A DNA stretch of 64,000 nt from Ziziphus jujuba (lineage: Eukaryota > Streptophyta > Magnoliopsida > Rosales > Rhamnaceae). Shown here piece by piece: positions 1 through 12,256 of the stretch. Location of the stretch: contig NC_083382.1 of assembly GCF_031755915.1 (NCBI RefSeq), positions 6,200,001-6,264,000 on the forward strand, written 5' to 3'. The translations under genes were made by a program, and so were the position numbers. How positions within the stretch are numbered: the first letter of the stretch is position 1; every line of letters begins with the position of its first letter. The notes under the pieces were generated by a model that saw only the letters and a program-made list of their open reading frames with translations, ran no database searches and was not told the origin of the DNA.

Positions 1-1567
1 AGGTTCATTGCGAGATTTTTCCCGTACAATTTCCTTTCCCGTGTCTTGCAATAGGTCATGCATCCAAACTTTGCCATCATTGTCAACATGTAGGAGAGAT
101 TTATCAATAAGAACTCTTATCCTGATTTCTGGAAAGAAACCACAACTATCCATAATTTGAATAACATTGTCTTCTTCAAATCCATTGAAGAAGCATGCGA
201 TATCTAGGAAAATACTTTTCTCTATATCCTCAAGTCCATCAAAATTGATTTGAAGTACTTTCGTAATGTCCTTGTTTGGATACTTCTTCAGCCTATCCAA
301 AGCACTTTCCCATTGATTTACACTTTTTCCACATAAAAAGGAACCTAGTACTTCTAAAGCTGATGGAAGACCGTGAGCATAAGCTATCACTTGTTCAGAC
401 AACTCCTCGTATTCCTTTGACGGATGAGTACTTTTGAAGGCTTTGTGAGAAAAAAAGTCGAAGACCTTCACTATAATTCAATTGGTCAACTCTATATATT
501 CTACATTCTATATATGTACTTAGAAGCAAAACTTTGTTTCTGGTAGTTACAATTATTCTACTTCGAAAGCCAAACCAATTATTTTTACCAGCTAATGCTT
601 TTAGCTGGTCTAATTTGTCAACATCATCAAGGACAACAAGTACTTTCTAATGGCATAACTTACTTCTTATCATGTCCATTCCTTTATGAATATCCCTTGT
701 TTTTGTAGGCAAACCATTTAGAATGTTTGAAAGGAGAAGATTTTGCAAATACACAAGACCATTTTACTTCTTTTCACAAACTTCTCTAACATTTAAAAGG
801 AAGCTGCAACCTCCGAATTGAGAAAACATCCAATCATAATAAGCTTTGGCAAGATTTGTCTTCCCTATTCCACCCAACCCACAAATTCCAATAAAGTGAA
901 CATTATCCAACGATGAAGTACAAACACAAACATTTAGTTTCTCTAGTCGTGAATCGATACCAAAAAGGTCCTCTGAAATGTTTAACTGTGGAACACCAAG
1001 TTTATTTGATATCTTTACGATAAAGTCTTGTATAAATTTTGCTTCATTCCTTAGAAATTCAAACATGAAAACCATAGTAAGTGAAAGTATAGCATTAAGT
1101 TTATAAATGTAATTTCTCTACTTAAATAAATTTGTATATTTGTACAAAATTTTGTATTTTGTTAATCATCTCTCATATTATAATCGGAGACATGCACAGT
1201 AATATGGAAAATGCTACTGGCCGGTTATCACTTCACCATATAAATTTTTGATTAAGGTAATTAACACTGTAACACTTGTCACCTTCTTAAAGACTTAAAA
1301 CCGATTTATATGTTTATCCATGTATAAAAATAAAAATTCCATTTACAACAATAGATAAGGCCGAATTATCAATTAGTCAAACCATGTATTTGAAGTTTAG
1401 TTGGATTAATCGACTGAATATATGTGTAAATATTTTTAGGAGTTGAAATTCTTACAAAAGAAAAATATAAATATAAAAAGATATATGTTAAATTTTTTTT
1501 TTTTTTAATGTTAATAAACATATATATGTGTGTGTTTGATTATTTCTGTTAATGCATCCCTCCAACC

Positions 1568-1604
<37 letters not shown>

Positions 1605-2225
1605 TATGTATATATATGAGTTTTCTTTTTCCAAAACTCAATCATAGATCAGAAAGGAAAAAGGGAAAGACATAGATAAAAGGAAAAGGACAAGTATATA
1701 TATATATATATATATATATTGCCTACCCATCATGTAAAGCACATCCAGCAAGACTGGCAACTTGTGTTAAAGCGTTCCTCCATCTCTGCACCTTTTGACT
1801 AAAATCTTGTTCATATCTGTGGAATGGTTCTCCAAAACTTCCAATCTGCTTCCGTACATGAGATGGATCCACAGGTAGAAAATTGGCAGAACAATCTGTT
1901 TATAGGCCTCCCTGCATTCAAGAATCTTGACAAGTTCATCCAAACACCAACTCGAAGAAGCATAGTTTTCCGAGAGAACGATGACCGAACAGCGTGAATT
2001 TTCAAGGGCTTTCAACAGTTCTGGTGAAATGGATTTACCTCTCTCAAGTTTATCATCGTCTAAGAAGGTGTAGATTCCTTTCTGACAAAGAGCAGCATAG
2101 AGATGACTTGTAAAATTGTTGCGGGTGTCTTCACCCCTAAAACTCAAAAACACATCATATTCTGTTCTAGGAGAAGAAGAAGAAGAAGAAGAAGCAGCAG
2201 AGAACATTGAGTAAGATCTTTTCAT
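1..2225 (-). pseudogene. TNL-A: TIR-NBS(-LRR) resistance gene, decayed, 5' part only
   Basis: Reading on the minus strand, a TIR exon (about 2225-1727, start ATG at 2225) is followed by a roughly 680-bp intron and an NB-ARC exon from about 1049 running off the left edge; the LRR part lies outside. The TIR exon has the YDVFLSFRGEDTR and LDELVKI motifs. The NB exon has the P-loop GLGGIGKT and, near position 1-60, the MHDLLQ motif. It is broken: a one-base deletion near 1876 shifts frame just after LPIFY, stops replace lysine codons near 763 (after REVCEKK) and 645 (before KVLVVLDDVD), and an extra A in the run at 450-457 shifts frame again. The donor after LAG reads TGGGTAGGC, and the usual LAGW tryptophan has become C. 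Lesions were judged against TNL-E in the same window. A family member is certain; pseudogene status is strong. Confidence 0.88.
1574..1719. repeat. (TA)n microsatellites in TNL-A intron 1
   Basis: Two pure TA runs, about 1574-1601 and 1695-1719, close to the TIR exon donor of TNL-A. Confidence 0.8.
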
Positions 2226-2955
2226 AGTTGGAAGTGGAAGAGATGATAAGAATAGAGCTCAAAGGGCCTATATTATTATCAGAGAGGTCAGATTTGTGCA
2301 GTAACCGGACTAAGAAGAAGGAATGCAAATTAGTAACACCTACATATATAAAATTAAGCTCAGATCTGCCCATAGGATTCCATTCCTGCTTTACGCGATT
2401 TTAGGTTTACTTTATCCAAGAGCTACACATTTTAGTGGGAACCTTCCCAGAAACAAGGAAAAAATAATAAAAAATAAAGAAACGAAAAAGAAAGAAAGCG
2501 TGTTTAGTCCATTACTTCCTGGAAAATTAGTCAACAAAACTTCATGGATACTTATTCAAAAGAAGTACAGAGCTATGATGAAATTAAATCTTAAAACATA
2601 ACAGATTTCTTCATGCCATTTGTTGAGAAACATTTGACATATTGTGACCAAACTGTCATATTATGCACAAACAATGTTGGTTCTTGCTTGTACAGTTATT
2701 TTGTTCAGGGCTTTTCTTAAGAGTATGGAAAACCATTCCATGATATGCCAATAACTGTGCTGTTTCATTATTTCTACCCGAAATATAATTAATCAAGAAT
2801 AATATATTCACTAGAGGTTTGGAGAAATGTAATTTTGACCGAGTCAAACAGAAAAAACACACAAAATTTAACATACAAACTTCTATCAAAACACCATAAC
2901 TAAATGTATTTCAGAGTTTCTAATTATAACATATAGCAGCAGAGAGTTAGAGAGG
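2226..2955. other. TNL-A 5' flank, no gene seen
   Basis: This is the upstream region of TNL-A. No convincing coding frame is present. The stretch about 2355-2450 is similar to 35,240-35,350, and 2815-2890 is similar to 15,310-15,380 downstream of TNL-D/E, so the flank is a patchwork of sequences repeated around the cluster. Confidence 0.5.
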
Positions 2956-2959
2956 TATT

Positions 2960-3861
2960 TCATTCTGTACCCAATCTGTAACTTTTCCCGGTGAATGCCT
3001 GAAAACCAACCTTTTCTTCCGTCTTCTTCTCCATTATTCTTCTTTTGTCATCCACTTTCTTCGACTCTTCTGACGGCTTTCCGACAGCATTGGAAGACCC
3101 AAAGACAACCTTCCCAGCTTTCTGACCAACAACACTAGTCTGTTTACATTTTTCTTTCACTGGCAGAAACAGAGGTTAAAACAGGGGACCCATCTAACCG
3201 CTTTGCCACACCCATGAATGGTCTGAACTTTGGTTCCTCTTGTTTTTCCTTCTTTCCAACTTCCATGGAGGCTTTTTCAATAATCTTGTCAGCTGGTTTA
3301 ACTTTCTCAGGCTCATTATAGTCCAAAGGAGGAGCGAAATCAACCTCGCAATCAGTGACATTAACACGAATCGCCGAGACCGGCTTGGTCTCCAAAACAT
3401 TGATGTAAAACTTCTTGCCCTCATGCATGATCATGATGGTATCTCCAGCAGACAAACAAGTAAAGCCTCTGATCAGAGCAGATTCCAAGACGGATTTCGG
3501 GTTCGGAAAGATGTACAAAATGGGTGGCGTGGGGCTGCATCTTGATGTAGCTTCCTTTGACCAGATTGACGTTCTTGATCATGACAACATCTCCTTGTTC
3601 AACACGCATCTTCTCCATAATCCAGTTGGGTAAAAGAACCTGGCCTTCTTTGGAGCTAAACTCCACGACACCGCAGTAGGAGACTCGGCCGGTTTCCGAG
3701 CTCCGAAGGTGGAAGAGCATGGGGTATTGGATGTCCATGTGAGAGAGACGAAGCAATGCAGATTCAGGAAGTATGATCTTGTCGCCGCTTTTGTAGATGA
3801 GAGTGTTGGGAATGTTTGAACCGAAAGCAACGATAAGTTTGTTCGAAAGATGAGGATCCAT
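2960..3861 (-). pseudogene. UFD1-like intronless (processed) pseudogene
   Basis: The conceptual protein matches the UFD1 family, the ubiquitin-recruiting cofactor of the CDC48/p97 segregase (Ufd1-Npl4). Visible hallmarks are SGDKIILPESAL, YPMLFHLRSS, GVVEFSSKEGQVLLPNW, QGDVVMIKNV, KGSYIKMQPH, a CLSAGDTIMI block, then DCEVDFAPPLDY and a C-terminal FQAFTGKSYRLG. The reading spans two frameshifts, near 3500 (an extra base after HFVHLS) and near 3160 (after SVSASE). About 300 residues are covered without an intron, close to the usual length of plant UFD1. UFD1 genes normally have several introns (family knowledge), so a retrocopy is the best reading, although no poly(A) tract or target duplication is obvious. 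The extreme N-terminus before 3861 is not recognisable in frame. It lies between TNL-A and TNL-B and is unrelated to them. Confidence 0.85.
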
Positions 3862-3935
3862 AGAAGTTGGGGTCCATGTGGTAAGTGCTTTCCCAAGGCG
3901 AATTCACCATCAATGGATAATCCATGACTACCCAT

Positions 3936-5055
3936 TGAGAGTGAAAAAAAATTTCAAAAAAAAAAAAAAATTGCAGAGTATAGAGGATATAATAGTATAA
4001 AGACTTAACTAAAACGAATAACTAAAACGAATGTTGTTTGGCTATGTATATGTTTGTATATACAGCCATGTATATATAGCCCTTTTGATCAGGACGATCC
4101 TGATCATAAAATCTCTTTCTATATATATATATATATATTCTATATATATATATATATATATAGATGATATATAGTGGGAGTTGTATTTCACTAGGAGTTG
4201 GGTTTTCTCTTGTCATCTGGTTTTGGAGTTAATTTGTGTTTTGGAAAGATTACATATATGATTAACAATAGCAAAAACCTTTTTGGAGAGGCCCTTTATT
4301 TATTTATTTATTATTATTATTTTTCGGTGAAAGATTAAACGTATTTCTTTCTTTTTAATGGAATTGAGATATATAAAACGTAAGTGAAATGGATCTCCAG
4401 ATAAATGATAATTCCACAAGAATCCAATATAAATACTGGAGAATACATTGCTCACTTGTAATTATAAGAATTATGCTTTTTAATTTATCCAACAAGTGTC
4501 AATCTGCTCCAAAAACCTTTTTTTTATCGCATCAATCTACAAATTTGTAAGCTTTTTTTCTTTGTTTAATTAAGTCCCATTTAATATTAAGATTTTATAT
4601 TGGCCTTTGCCACCCCAAAAAAAAAAAAAAAAAAGAAGACAAAATTTTTTTTTATAAAAAAGTCTATATGGGTCATAAGAATATTATATAATATTAGTAT
4701 ATTTATGATTGAGCGTTTAGAACTACATCGAAGGCGCGACTTCATGATGCATTATTCACATCTAGACTCTGTAACAGAATATTATTATTATTATTGTGAA
4801 ATCCATAGAAAAGGAAAAGCATGGACCTAGTCGATTGTTGATGGACTCACGTTCAAATCTTTCAAATAAAGGAGTCCATTGGTAGTCCCACTTCACTTCA
4901 TCAAAAGCATTGATCGTTTTTGTGTCCCCGGTTGTAAATTCTAATAATGTCACAGGTGTACCAAATTAACTATTTTAGTATATGTAATTATTATTTGATT
5001 GTGAACTTTGGACCTAGTTGTAAACTTAAGAATGACTTGAAATATCGAGGAATGA
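3936..5055. other. Intergenic AT-rich DNA with TA microsatellites
   Basis: No gene is supported. The stretch has two (TA)n tracts at about 4118-4137 and 4142-4161, long A and T runs at 3950-3970 and 4615-4660, and short frames that look random. Confidence 0.5.
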
Positions 5056-6000
5056 AACAGGTTAGAATTTTAGATCCAGGAAGAACAATATCAAATCTTT
5101 TTTTTAAATGAGGGGGATTATGTAAACAATTATGAAACATCATGTTTGGTAATATTAACCACCTTGTTTAACCATGTACAAACATACACAAACAAGTAAA
5201 TATAAAGAAATGTGGAGAGAAAACCTGGAGATATCTTTTCAGGAATACAAATGCTGTCCTTTTGCGGTCTTTCTTTCTTACCAAACCAATGCAGCCTATA
5301 CAAAGTGCAGAACATCGCAAGTTGCGTCTGTCCACTGGATCAACAAAAGTGTGAAATTAACTACCATTTCTAGGCTCGGTGGAACCTCTGGCCCCCAATG
5401 TTTTTAGATTTTTGAAATGCCATACACCAAGATACCTAAGCTTGGATAATTCATTGATACTGGTGAGTAAGCTAGAAAAAAAGTTGTTGCTTAGGTTTAA
5501 ATCTTCTAAACAAACTAAGCTGCCAAAATCTTCAAAAAAATGCTCCTTCCAATAGAATGCAAAGACTTAGATCTAATTTTTTCAAAGAATAAAGACCAGC
5601 TGAGAATATAACTTTGCCAACAATGATGTTGCTCAATTTTCCCCTTGTCCTGCTGCTAAATTTCTTCCACAAGATAGCGTCTTGAGGTTTCTTAGACGTA
5701 TAATGGAAGATAGTATGTATCTTATAGCACTGCCTCTCACGTTAAGCTCCTCCAAACTGTTGAAATGCCCCATGTCCTCTGGTAAGTTGCAGAGCCTTGA
5801 ACAACCATCAAGCTCAAGAACCTTGAGAGGTTTCAAACCATTTATGCATGTTGTAAAATTTCCTGAACTTGTGCAAGAATTCAGGTTCAGTAAAGTAAGC
5901 CTTTTCAAAAATTGTAATAGTTGGGTGAACCCCCAATAGTTTTGAGCAACCTACAAGAATCAAGTTCTCTAGATTCAAAACCACCCTAAAGTCTTCGAGT
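5056..6000 (-). pseudogene. TNL-B: LRR exon relic with a scrap of C-JID exon
   Basis: The stretch 5225-5998 aligns by eye with LRR exon 4 of TNL-E. Its 3' end keeps the donor-like context after a SWKDIS-type region (5225), and the longest open piece (5908-5633) reads RLTLLNLNSC, LKVLELDGCSRLCNLPEDMG and LKTLSCGRN, typical TNL leucine-rich repeats. Frames are broken on both sides. At about 5070-5100 a short piece corresponds to the start of the C-JID exon (a proline-glycine-arginine, LPG-type context), then homology ends in a T run. No TIR or NB-ARC sequence accompanies it. It is a non-functional fragment, probably left by unequal exchange. Confidence 0.75.
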
Positions 6001-6990
6001 TTTTATTATTTTAAAAATGTTTATCGGGTACGAACATTTTGGCCTATATGTGGATTCTCTCTACACAGTTTATGCCAAATCTCTAAGGATAGAAATATGT
6101 TTTCCATTTTGCTTTCTATATACCACATTTTTTTTTTCCAGCGTTTAGTTTATGATTTTACGAACGGTGTTTCTTCATTTGCAAGGCCAAACTTAAGTAT
6201 ATTTTTAGTGGTAACTTTGTAACATCTTTCTCACAGACTTTGTCATACTAGAATTGATCTGACTTGGACACAAAAACTTAAAGACGTGAGGAAAAGTTCT
6301 TTCTTTCTATTTTGTTCAAATTTGAGGGTGAAATCATCAATTAATTTAATGGTATCTAGCAAGTAAATATAGTAGCTTTGTGAGACTATGTACCACAATT
6401 TAGTTCAAACTTCATTTAAATCTTCTGCATGCATTTCACTCACTACAACTCTTCATTTGAGTCTTGAGTGGTGACATATTGGTATATTACTATCTATACT
6501 TTATGACACCATGTATTGACGTTTTAGGACCGGTATGTGAAAGAATCTAAGGAAAATTAGTGGTTCTGCAGGTACAAAGAAAAGTGAAATTATGTTTTCA
6601 CCGAAACCATGTAATCACTATTGTATTCACTAACAAAAAAAGCAAAAGGAAAAAAAAGAAAAAAAAGAAGAAAAAAAGAAAAAAAAGAACAGGACGAAAT
6701 TAATATTGAAATAGTATATATTAATCGAAGAAACCTCCCTCTTATACAAGTGTAAAGCTTTAGGTCTTGAAGAGGTTCAGACACAAGTTTACTATTATTG
6801 CTCGTATTCCTCTTGGCTTCAAGCCCCCTGCTGCTCTTATTTTTGATAGATGATAAACAAGGTTGAGGTGTTTCCAAAATCCGAGCCATTTTTCTCTTTG
6901 GATCAAACAAATGAATCACTGAATATATAGAGTAATATATTTATATACAAGTTACCACAATCAAAGTCTCCTGTCATAAAGATATGGAGC
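6001..6990. other. Intergenic; 3'-flank-type TNL repeat and an A/G-rich tract
   Basis: The stretch about 6010-6130 resembles 23,070-23,220 and, more weakly, 62,040-62,160, so it is a dispersed TNL-flank repeat. The stretch 6635-6690 is an A/G-rich low-complexity tract. A minus-strand frame at 6919-6720 (MARILETPQPCLSSIKNK...) has protein-like composition but was not matched to any family; it could be an exon scrap of the unknown gene next door. Confidence 0.35.
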
Positions 6991-7064
6991 TCACCGATGA
7001 CTAAAGTTTCTATTTCCACTACCATCCACAAATACTGCAATTTTTTTCTTTTTTCAGTAAATAT

Positions 7065-8510
7065 TTACAGACCAAGCTTCTTGGGTCTTAAATATGTAGA
7101 AGTAACCTGCCGCAGGCCCGGGGTAGACACACGTTGCTGTTGCCTAACCCTCTTTTCCCTCTTCAACTTATTTTCTCTTTCGGCCTTAGCTTGCTCCTTC
7201 CTCAGATTCTCCATCTCTTCCTCCATGGCCAATTTCTCTTCCAAGTAAAAGCCATGTAATTTCAAAGACAACTACAAATCTATTGTAAACTATTTACAAC
7301 AGTTCAAACTCTAGCAGAACAAGTACACTCTGTCCGTAAACAAGTAGTCTATATAGCCAAAGACAAATTTCTAGAACCAGGAAGGAATACTTAAATTATT
7401 GGAATCAAAGTTCAAGAACCTTCCAAACATAATTCCATGTTTTTATTTATTCAGGACATAAAAGAACCGTCATAAAACTTGGATCCTGCAAAATGATGAG
7501 CTTACAAGTAGTTTTCGAAGCATAACCCAAATTTTGTACCATATACTGCTTATGGCCTTTTGTTTTTGAGAGGATGTAAACAAACATCAAACGAAATCCA
7601 AAAAAGAAAAAGGAAGAACCTCATACCAGGTCCCCTCTTTGAGCTTTCATATCTACTTCGCTTCCTTCCATATTCTCCATCATAATCATAACACTGTTCT
7701 TTACCATCATCCCTATGCCTTTGTCTCTCACCCCTGTTGTTACCCCTATAATCACTTCTCTCACTACTGCAGTTATACCTCTTACACCGATCCCCGTAGT
7801 CTCTTCTTTCACTACTTCTATCATCCATCCCTCTCATTACCATCTTTCTGAATCCATCAAACACGAAACAGAATTGAAAAAAATAATATGACAATTAATT
7901 AATTAATAATAATAATAAGAGAAGTACTCACTTAAATATACATCAAAATTCATATAAATGTCAGATAGGATAACATAGTACAGCTCACATCAGTAGCTGA
8001 AGACTTATCTACAACACAACTGTCAGATTCAAGATTTTTATCAAGCTTGATGATTAAACCCCCTGTTTCCAGAAAATAAGGATATTACAAACCGGAAAAT
8101 CGTATCCCCATCCCAAAAGAAAAAAAAAAAAAAAAAAAAAAAAATCCGAAAATTATTTGAGAATTTATAAATTTCTCGGCAATGGTTTTATCTTCCAAAT
8201 TCTAATTCCATATTACCTAACAAACTCCTATTCAACTTGAACAATATTCCAAAACTACTGTTGTACAAAATTAAAATCTAAAACCTAGAAATCAAACATT
8301 TTGTTCCAAAATGTGATTTCAGAAATTTCCAGTCTTGAATTTCGAATTGTAGAATTGAATAAGAGATCGCGACGGTACCTTGAAAATAGACGATGACGAA
8401 AAACGAAGACAGCTCCTGGGACAGAGATCGAGCAGGTCAAAATCAAATTGGGAGAGAAAGTTGCTGTACCGAGAACATCAGCCGAGTGGATTTCTTGTGC
8501 TCCACGTTAG
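7065..8510 (-). other. Unidentified small gene or gene fragment (basic RS-like and coiled-coil exons)
   Basis: I do not recognise the product. On the minus strand a possible untranslated first exon (about 8510-8379) ends CAAG/GTACC. An acceptor TTCAG at about 7850 precedes ATGGTAATGAGAGG, opening a charged exon (about 7845-7626) rich in R, D, S, G and Y (DDRSSERRDYGDR, YGRKRSRYESSKR). This ends at a plausible donor in GGACCTGGTATGAGG. A downstream exon (7271-7065) encodes a charged helix (EEKLAMEEEMENLRKEQ, ENKLKREKRVRQQQ) ending YLRPKKLGL and a stop. The phase between the two coding exons could not be closed, so an exon may be missing or the locus may be broken. The composition suggests a nuclear RNA-associated protein, but that is only inference. 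Confidence 0.35.
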
Positions 8511-8639
8511 CGTTCTCAGACCATGATAATTTGACCATAATACCCCTTGTTAAATATCCAATGAATTATCAATTATCTCTGTACCACATAGTTGTTTTAA
8601 ATAAGAATGATTTGACTCTTTACAGTTAAATATATAAAA

Positions 8640-9170
8640 AATATAAAATTATTTAATATAATATTATTTATTTTTGAAATATTTTTAATTTATACTATTC
8701 TAAAATTATATATCTTTTATAAATAAAATTTTTTTTACCATCCTAAAATAATTATATATAATTTCATAAAAATTAATTTCACTAAAATATTTTTATTATC
8801 TTTTTTCTTATTTTTTGTTTTGAATTAGGATTAATTTTTATTTTTCTAATTTTTTTAATGACATAAAATACTATTTATTTGAAAGCAAAAAAACAACCAA
8901 CAGTGGAGGGTACTAGAGATTGGGATTAACATGACCATTTCATTTTTCAACATAATTGCTCTTTTCAAGATCAAAAAATTTTATTATTATTTTTCCATCT
9001 CATTTTTCAAAACAATTTCATTATCTATATCTTTTTCGTTCTACATATTTTTTTACATTCAATTACATATAAATTATCAATGATTAAAAAAACAATTTGA
9101 CATATTTCATAATGTATGGTATTTAATATTTGTATATACATACAATGTTCGATAGATAGAAACTAAATAT
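8640..9170. other. Very AT-rich intergenic DNA
   Basis: No gene or recognisable element was seen. Short homopolymer runs of A and T dominate. Confidence 0.5.
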
Positions 9171-9419
9171 CTTAATAATGTTCGGATGGACATTTTTGAA
9201 CAATTAAAAAATGTTCAGTTTTAAATTTCAGCCAAAAGACGAATTCTAAACATCTTAATAATGTTCGGATGGATGCTTTTGAATAATTAAAAAATATTAA
9301 GTTTTAAACTTCAGCCAAAAAATGAATTCTAAATATTTTAATAATGTTCAGATAGACGCTTCTAAACAATTAAAAAATGTTCAGTTTTAAACTTTCAAAT
9401 AAAAGACGAATTTTAATAT
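9171..9419. repeat. 83-bp minisatellite, three tandem copies
   Basis: Three successive units begin at about 9171, 9254 and 9337, each about 83 bp. Each contains TTAATAATGTTC, then a GGATGGA/AGATAGA variant, AATTAAAAAATRTT and a CAGCCAAAAR-type block (degenerate in unit 3). The copies have diverged by scattered substitutions. It encodes nothing evident. Confidence 0.75.
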
Positions 9420-11435
9420 ACCGAGATCAAATATAAGAGTGTTGTTCTGACTTGGGTATTGGTAAGGGATAGAAAACAAAAATTCGAAATTAAAGTAATC
9501 ATCACAATATTCAAAAAATAAAGAAAAAACTAAATTCATCTTACTGTTTCATATTTTTGAGCTTCCATAATTTGTGAATAATTGTTGTATCGGCAATCCT
9601 AATTTTTGATGGAGTATAAATTAGATGGATATATTTAACGTATTAATTGAGAGGAAGAATGAGACTAAAGAAATTATTTAAATAGATTTAGTGAACAAAT
9701 GTTTTTAGTAGTAATTTTAAATGGGGATAAAAATATAAATTAATAATGAAACTGTATAGAATTCAAATAATAGTGCAACTAGAATTACTCTTTAAATAAA
9801 AGCTTTAGCATGGCTTATTTTTTAGAAAATTGTTTTTTTTTTTTAATAAAGGAGAAAAAAGTAGAAATTTTGTTATTTGTCTTCTATGTGCCTGGGCACC
9901 TACTCTTCTTCTATTTAAGGATATTTCTTTTTTAGTTCTTTAATTTTTGATTATTCAGTGTACTTGTTAGTTGTTATCCAATAATACCAAAGTTTACTTC
10001 TTTCAAATTATAATTTTCTCCTAAAAGTGAAATATTTTGATTTTTCAATAAAAAAGAAGAAGAAAATAAAAGAAAGTGAAATAGTTTTGTGAACATTTGG
10101 AGTAGCAAAAGAAACTGAGTTACATAATATCACTCTGGGTGTTAACTCTAAAATTTTAGGATTGTAACCGGATTAAAAAGAAAAAGAGAATATTATATTG
10201 CCTTGTAAGTTTCTACAGAGTCAGTTCTTTGTTATTGTTCTCGGTTTCGTACTAAATTAATTGGAAGATATTGTAGAACTCCTAACAAATATGCTTGATA
10301 CATTATACTAATTGGTTAGATGTTAGATGCAAAAATTTCAATGTACTTGCAAAACCATTTAGCATCTAAGATATATTATAACTTTGAAGCTCGGAAAGTC
10401 TTCCCTTAATTAAACTGGTTTCACTAAAATTCAAATTCTCTTCTCTTTGTTTGTTCAGTTTTAATGGAATCTGGTTTATTCACCCCCACCAAAAAAAAAA
10501 AAAAAAAAAGAAAAAAGAAATGATACACAAAATGCAGGATTGATAGTCAACAACAAAATCCCTTTAGGACTGCTCGGATGACAATGATCATTTATGATAA
10601 TGCTTAGGTTTGGATTCAAGATCTAATGCTAAAATCCCCTTAAAAAAAAGGTTAACAACAGTTCATATGCAATATTTACACAATTTCATGTCCAATATTT
10701 ACACAACACAAACAAATTGGATAACCATGTAACATACTCTGATTGCTACATAACAGTTCATAACCAGAAATGATGCCACAGGAAAGACCTTCACTGATAA
10801 TAGGCAACTTCATTAGTCCATATCATGGGAATCTGTTCATCAAGGTTGTCTAGATTGGTGCTATTTGGTTTTGGTTGATAATTTACCAACAAAACATTGT
10901 TCTATAAACTGGCTTTTATGTCAAATTATTTATTTATTTCTTTATTTTCATTTTTGGGATATCTGTTAGTGAAATTTAATGTATTTAGTGTGATTTATGA
11001 AACATATGTTCTTGCCGAATGGCACATGTCTAGCACGAAAGTTGGAGAGTTTTCTCCAGTTTTGAGCTGAAAAATTCTATTCTTCTTTTTGTTTGTTCAG
11101 TTGAATGAAATATGATTTAGCCACCCAAAGAAGAAACCAAAAAAAGAGAAGGAAAAAAATAAATAAATAAATAAAAGGGGAGCTCACTCCCATTGTGAAT
11201 TTGGCTTTTAGAGGAAAGTGTATAGTCTTCTTGATTTATATGACATATCAATCAATGACGAATAAAAAAAAAATAAAAAATAAGAACATGACAAACACAA
11301 TAGAGATCTATAGTTCAAAACAGTTACTATACAAAATTTGCACAAAACATAAATAAATTAAAAATTGCAACAAATTTCATCCACTTTCCTATGGTTTGAT
11401 GAAAACACTTTGTCCCCAAAGTTTAGAAAATCATA
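9420..11435. other. Intergenic DNA with degenerate TNL 3'-flank duplicates
   Basis: No coding region is supported. The stretches around 10,385-10,500, 11,040-11,120 and 12,045-12,150 are related to one another: each has a TTTGTTCAGTT-like or TGATCAGTTGA-like block followed by A-rich DNA. They look like triplicated 3' flanks of TNL copies. A-runs occur at 10,490-10,520 and 11,260-11,285. Confidence 0.45.
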
Positions 11436-11439
11436 TCCT

Positions 11440-11881
11440 AGCTCCCCAGAGAATCCAAATCCTCAATCCACATAGGGAAAATTCTACTTAGGTGTTTAAC
11501 TTCAAATCTCCATGTCTTGCTGCAGTTGTTTTTTGCAGATGTGCAATGGAAGGTTCAAGTGGTGGTTTACTTATTATAAGCTCCTCTAAACTCTTTAAAT
11601 TCCCCAAGTCCTTTGGTAAGTTGCAAAGACTCGGACAGCCAAGTATGTCAAGAATTTTGAGAGATTTCAAACCAACTATGCATTTTGGAAAATTTTCTAG
11701 ACGTGTGCAAATTTCAGTTCCAATAAAAAGTCAGCCTTTTGAACATTGTAATAGATTGTGAACCTCCATTAATACAACCTTCAAGAATCAACTTCTTTAA
11801 ATTTGGAACCACCCTAAAGTCTTCAAACTTGCTAACGTTTTGTGGAAAGAATTAGGTCCATGATTTTCAAATTGTATAAAG
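11440..11881 (-). pseudogene. TNL-C: LRR exon relic
   Basis: A minus-strand piece homologous to the first part of TNL LRR exon 4. The open part (11,670-11,488) reads MKSLKILDILGCPSLCNLPKDLG then LKSLEELIIS, two leucine-rich repeats. Its 5' limit matches the exon start (CCTTTATACAATTTG context), but the acceptor reads AACAA instead of AACAG. There is no neighbouring TIR or NB-ARC, and the 3' half of the exon is missing. It is non-functional. Confidence 0.7.
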
Positions 11882-12240
11882 GTTGTTACATTTAAAAAAA
11901 AAAAAGAATTAATATTATTTATTTGATGAACTATATGTCTACCAAAAATCTTACATGCTCTGGTTTCAAATCTTACAAAGGCTGTTATCAAAGAAATGTA
12001 CAATAAATTTGTATAAAGGCTGTTATAGATTGAAAAGGGGGAGTTTTCTCTTATTTTGAGAAGGAAAAAGCTTTCCCTTTATCAAAACGTGTTTCACAAA
12101 AATCTTATCGTCTCTATTGATCAGTTGAAAGAAATCCGCTTTAGCAACCTAAAAACAAACAAAAATAAATAAAAACCTATAACAAATATAACAATAATAA
12201 TAATAACTATAAAGACAAAAGGAAAAAGGAAATAGAAAGA

Positions 12241-12256
12241 GGGGGGGGGGGGGGGT
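12241..12256. repeat. Poly-G tract
   Basis: An uninterrupted run of about 16 G followed by TGGTGGTGG, in an otherwise A-rich region just 3' of TNL-D. Such a run could form a G-quadruplex or be an assembly-difficult site. Confidence 0.7.

Noticed and set aside
6590..6919. Minus-strand 109-codon frame with protein-like text (MARILETPQPCLSSIKNK)
   Set aside because: No family match, a low-complexity FFF tail and no splice or promoter support; mentioned only as a possible exon scrap.
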